From: Candidatus Doudnabacteria bacterium
GTDB taxonomy: Bacteria; Patescibacteriota; Doudnabacteria; UBA920
Direction of reading: 5' to 3'
Length of the DNA: 5,923 nt
Assembly: GCA_903913365.1 (NCBI GenBank)
Contig: CAIWKW010000102.1
Location: forward strand, 1 to 5,923
The notes below the pieces were generated by a model. It was not told the DNA's origin, did no database searches, and saw only the letters and a program-made list of their open reading frames with translations. The number at the start of each line of letters is the position of its first letter. The first letter of the stretch is position 1. Below, in pieces: positions 5,571 through 5,923 of the stretch. The translations under genes were made by a program, and so were the position numbers.

Positions 5571-5595
5571 AAATTTTTCTTGGCAGGAGAAATTT
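5571..5595 (+). repeat. 3' UTR hairpin after the giant gene
   Basis: AAATTTTTCTT (5571-5581) pairs with AGGAGAAATTT (5585-5595) around loop GGC, an 11-bp stem with two G-U pairs, starting 12 bases after the stop. No T run follows, so it is more likely an mRNA-stabilising element than a terminator. Its right arm overlaps repeat B. Confidence 0.5.
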
Positions 5596-5623
5596 ATTAG
5601 CGACGTAGAACGAGTGAAATTAA
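5591..5623. repeat. Repeat element B, downstream copy
   Basis: This is the same element as 388-420, in the same orientation; the core GCGACGTAGAACGA (5600-5613) differs from the upstream core at one base. Here it lies between the stop of the giant gene and its terminator. Confidence 0.65.
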
Positions 5624-5643
5624 ATAACAAGCTTTTCCAACAT

Positions 5644-5680
5644 AAAAAAGCCTCGCGTCTATTGATGACACGAGGCTTTT
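5644..5680. terminator. Bidirectional terminator between convergent genes
   Basis: AAAAGCCTCG (5646-5655) pairs with CGAGGCTTTT (5671-5680), and an inner GTC/GAC extends the stem after one mismatch. Six A on the left and four T on the right give U tracts on both strands, with the longer one on the minus strand. It therefore fits termination of both the giant gene (+) and the converging gene (-). Confidence 0.88.
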
Positions 5681-5705
5681 AAAATATAGATTTAAAGCCT
5701 TAACA

Positions 5706-5746
5706 GCTGAATAGTAATTAGAAAGAGTACAACACCAAAGATTGCA
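5706..5746. repeat. Repeat element A, downstream copy
   Basis: These 41 bases match 250-288 in the same orientation (GCTGAATAGTAATTAGAA... to ...AAAGATTGCA). As at the upstream site, the copy follows a hairpin terminator on the plus strand, about 25 bases after the stem. On the minus strand it falls in the 3' untranslated part of the converging gene. Confidence 0.75.
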
Positions 5747-5769
5747 AAAAAAGTTGATTAAACTTTCAA

Positions 5770-5922
5770 TTATTCTAATTCAATATTCATTATGGATTCT
5801 TTATTTAAATATAATTTAAGAATCTCTTTAAACTTTTTATAACGCCAAGCTTGAACTTTTGGCCATCTGTGCATCCTAACAACCGCCCAAACAGTGCGGC
5901 AAAAAGTAAAATCATCTACAAA
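5770..5922 (-). CDS. C-terminal end of a convergent gene (partial), unknown function
   Basis: On the minus strand an open frame enters from the right edge and runs 50 codons to TAA (complement of 5770-5772). It reads protein-like: FVDDFTFCRTVWAVVRMHRW near the edge, then a basic, helix-prone stretch (QAWRYKKFKEILKLYLNK) and an acidic tail (NIELE). Two tryptophans, a histidine and mixed charged residues are unusual for chance translation of AT-rich DNA. The terminator at 5644-5680 has its longer U tract on this strand, consistent with a real gene end about 90 bases upstream. I do not recognise the family. Glycosyltransferases and other cell-envelope enzymes often have basic C-terminal tails like this, but I cannot assign one. 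Confidence 0.65.
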   Translation of the reverse strand, partial: FVDDFTFCRTVWAVVRMHRWPKVQAWRYKKFKEILKLYLNKESIMNIELE

Positions 5923-5923
5923 A

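Noticed and set aside
5560..5682. In-frame continuation of 40 codons after the TAG stop of the giant gene, suggesting read-through or stop reassignment
   Set aside because: It contains a 3' UTR hairpin and ends inside the terminator stem, and it does not continue the C-terminal repeat pattern. The open frame is probably chance.
250..5746. CRISPR array from the repeated elements
   Set aside because: Only two copies of each element, over 5 kb apart, with no spacers or cas genes.

Overview
The window looks like a bacterial chromosomal segment with standard stop codons (TGA ends the first partial gene). It has AT-rich intergenic DNA and one very large, less AT-rich gene for a secreted multidomain protein. 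The mix of Ig-like, MBG-type and InlB-like modules, ending in 'GTLV...Y.I...K+.F...GY' repeats, is a style I associate with Patescibacteria/CPR (Parcubacteria-like) genomes. That placement is inference from protein style; no rRNA or marker gene is present.

Layout. 2-169 (+): the last 55 codons of a membrane protein, followed by a strong hairpin terminator (197-225). 226-932: about 700 bases with no convincing gene but much local structure. It holds two short repeats that recur downstream of the giant gene, a GC-rich hairpin, a perfect 12-bp inverted repeat, a possible 24-codon hydrophobic ORF, one consensus DnaA box and a sigma70-like promoter. 933-1355 (+): a 140-residue zinc-ribbon protein whose 3' end is part of an intrinsic terminator. 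1391-1440: two abutting hairpins and a Shine-Dalgarno site. 1441-5559 (+): a 1372-residue exported protein made of a chain of beta-sandwich modules, a near-identical duplicated Ig-like module, a Gly-rich linker, a four-cysteine InlB-like module and four C-terminal repeats. 5560-5769: a 3' UTR hairpin, a bidirectional terminator and the second copies of the two flanking repeats. 5770-5922 (-): the C-terminal 50 codons of a convergent gene not caught by length-based ORF calling.

The zinc-ribbon gene and the giant gene lie in tandem, and I find no convincing promoter directly before the giant gene. They may share the promoter at 777-804, with the terminator/attenuator at 1331-1390 setting how much transcription reaches the surface protein. 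The 5.2-kb pair is bracketed by two nested pairs of short direct repeats (A and B). These may be dispersed intergenic elements or the borders of a cassette.
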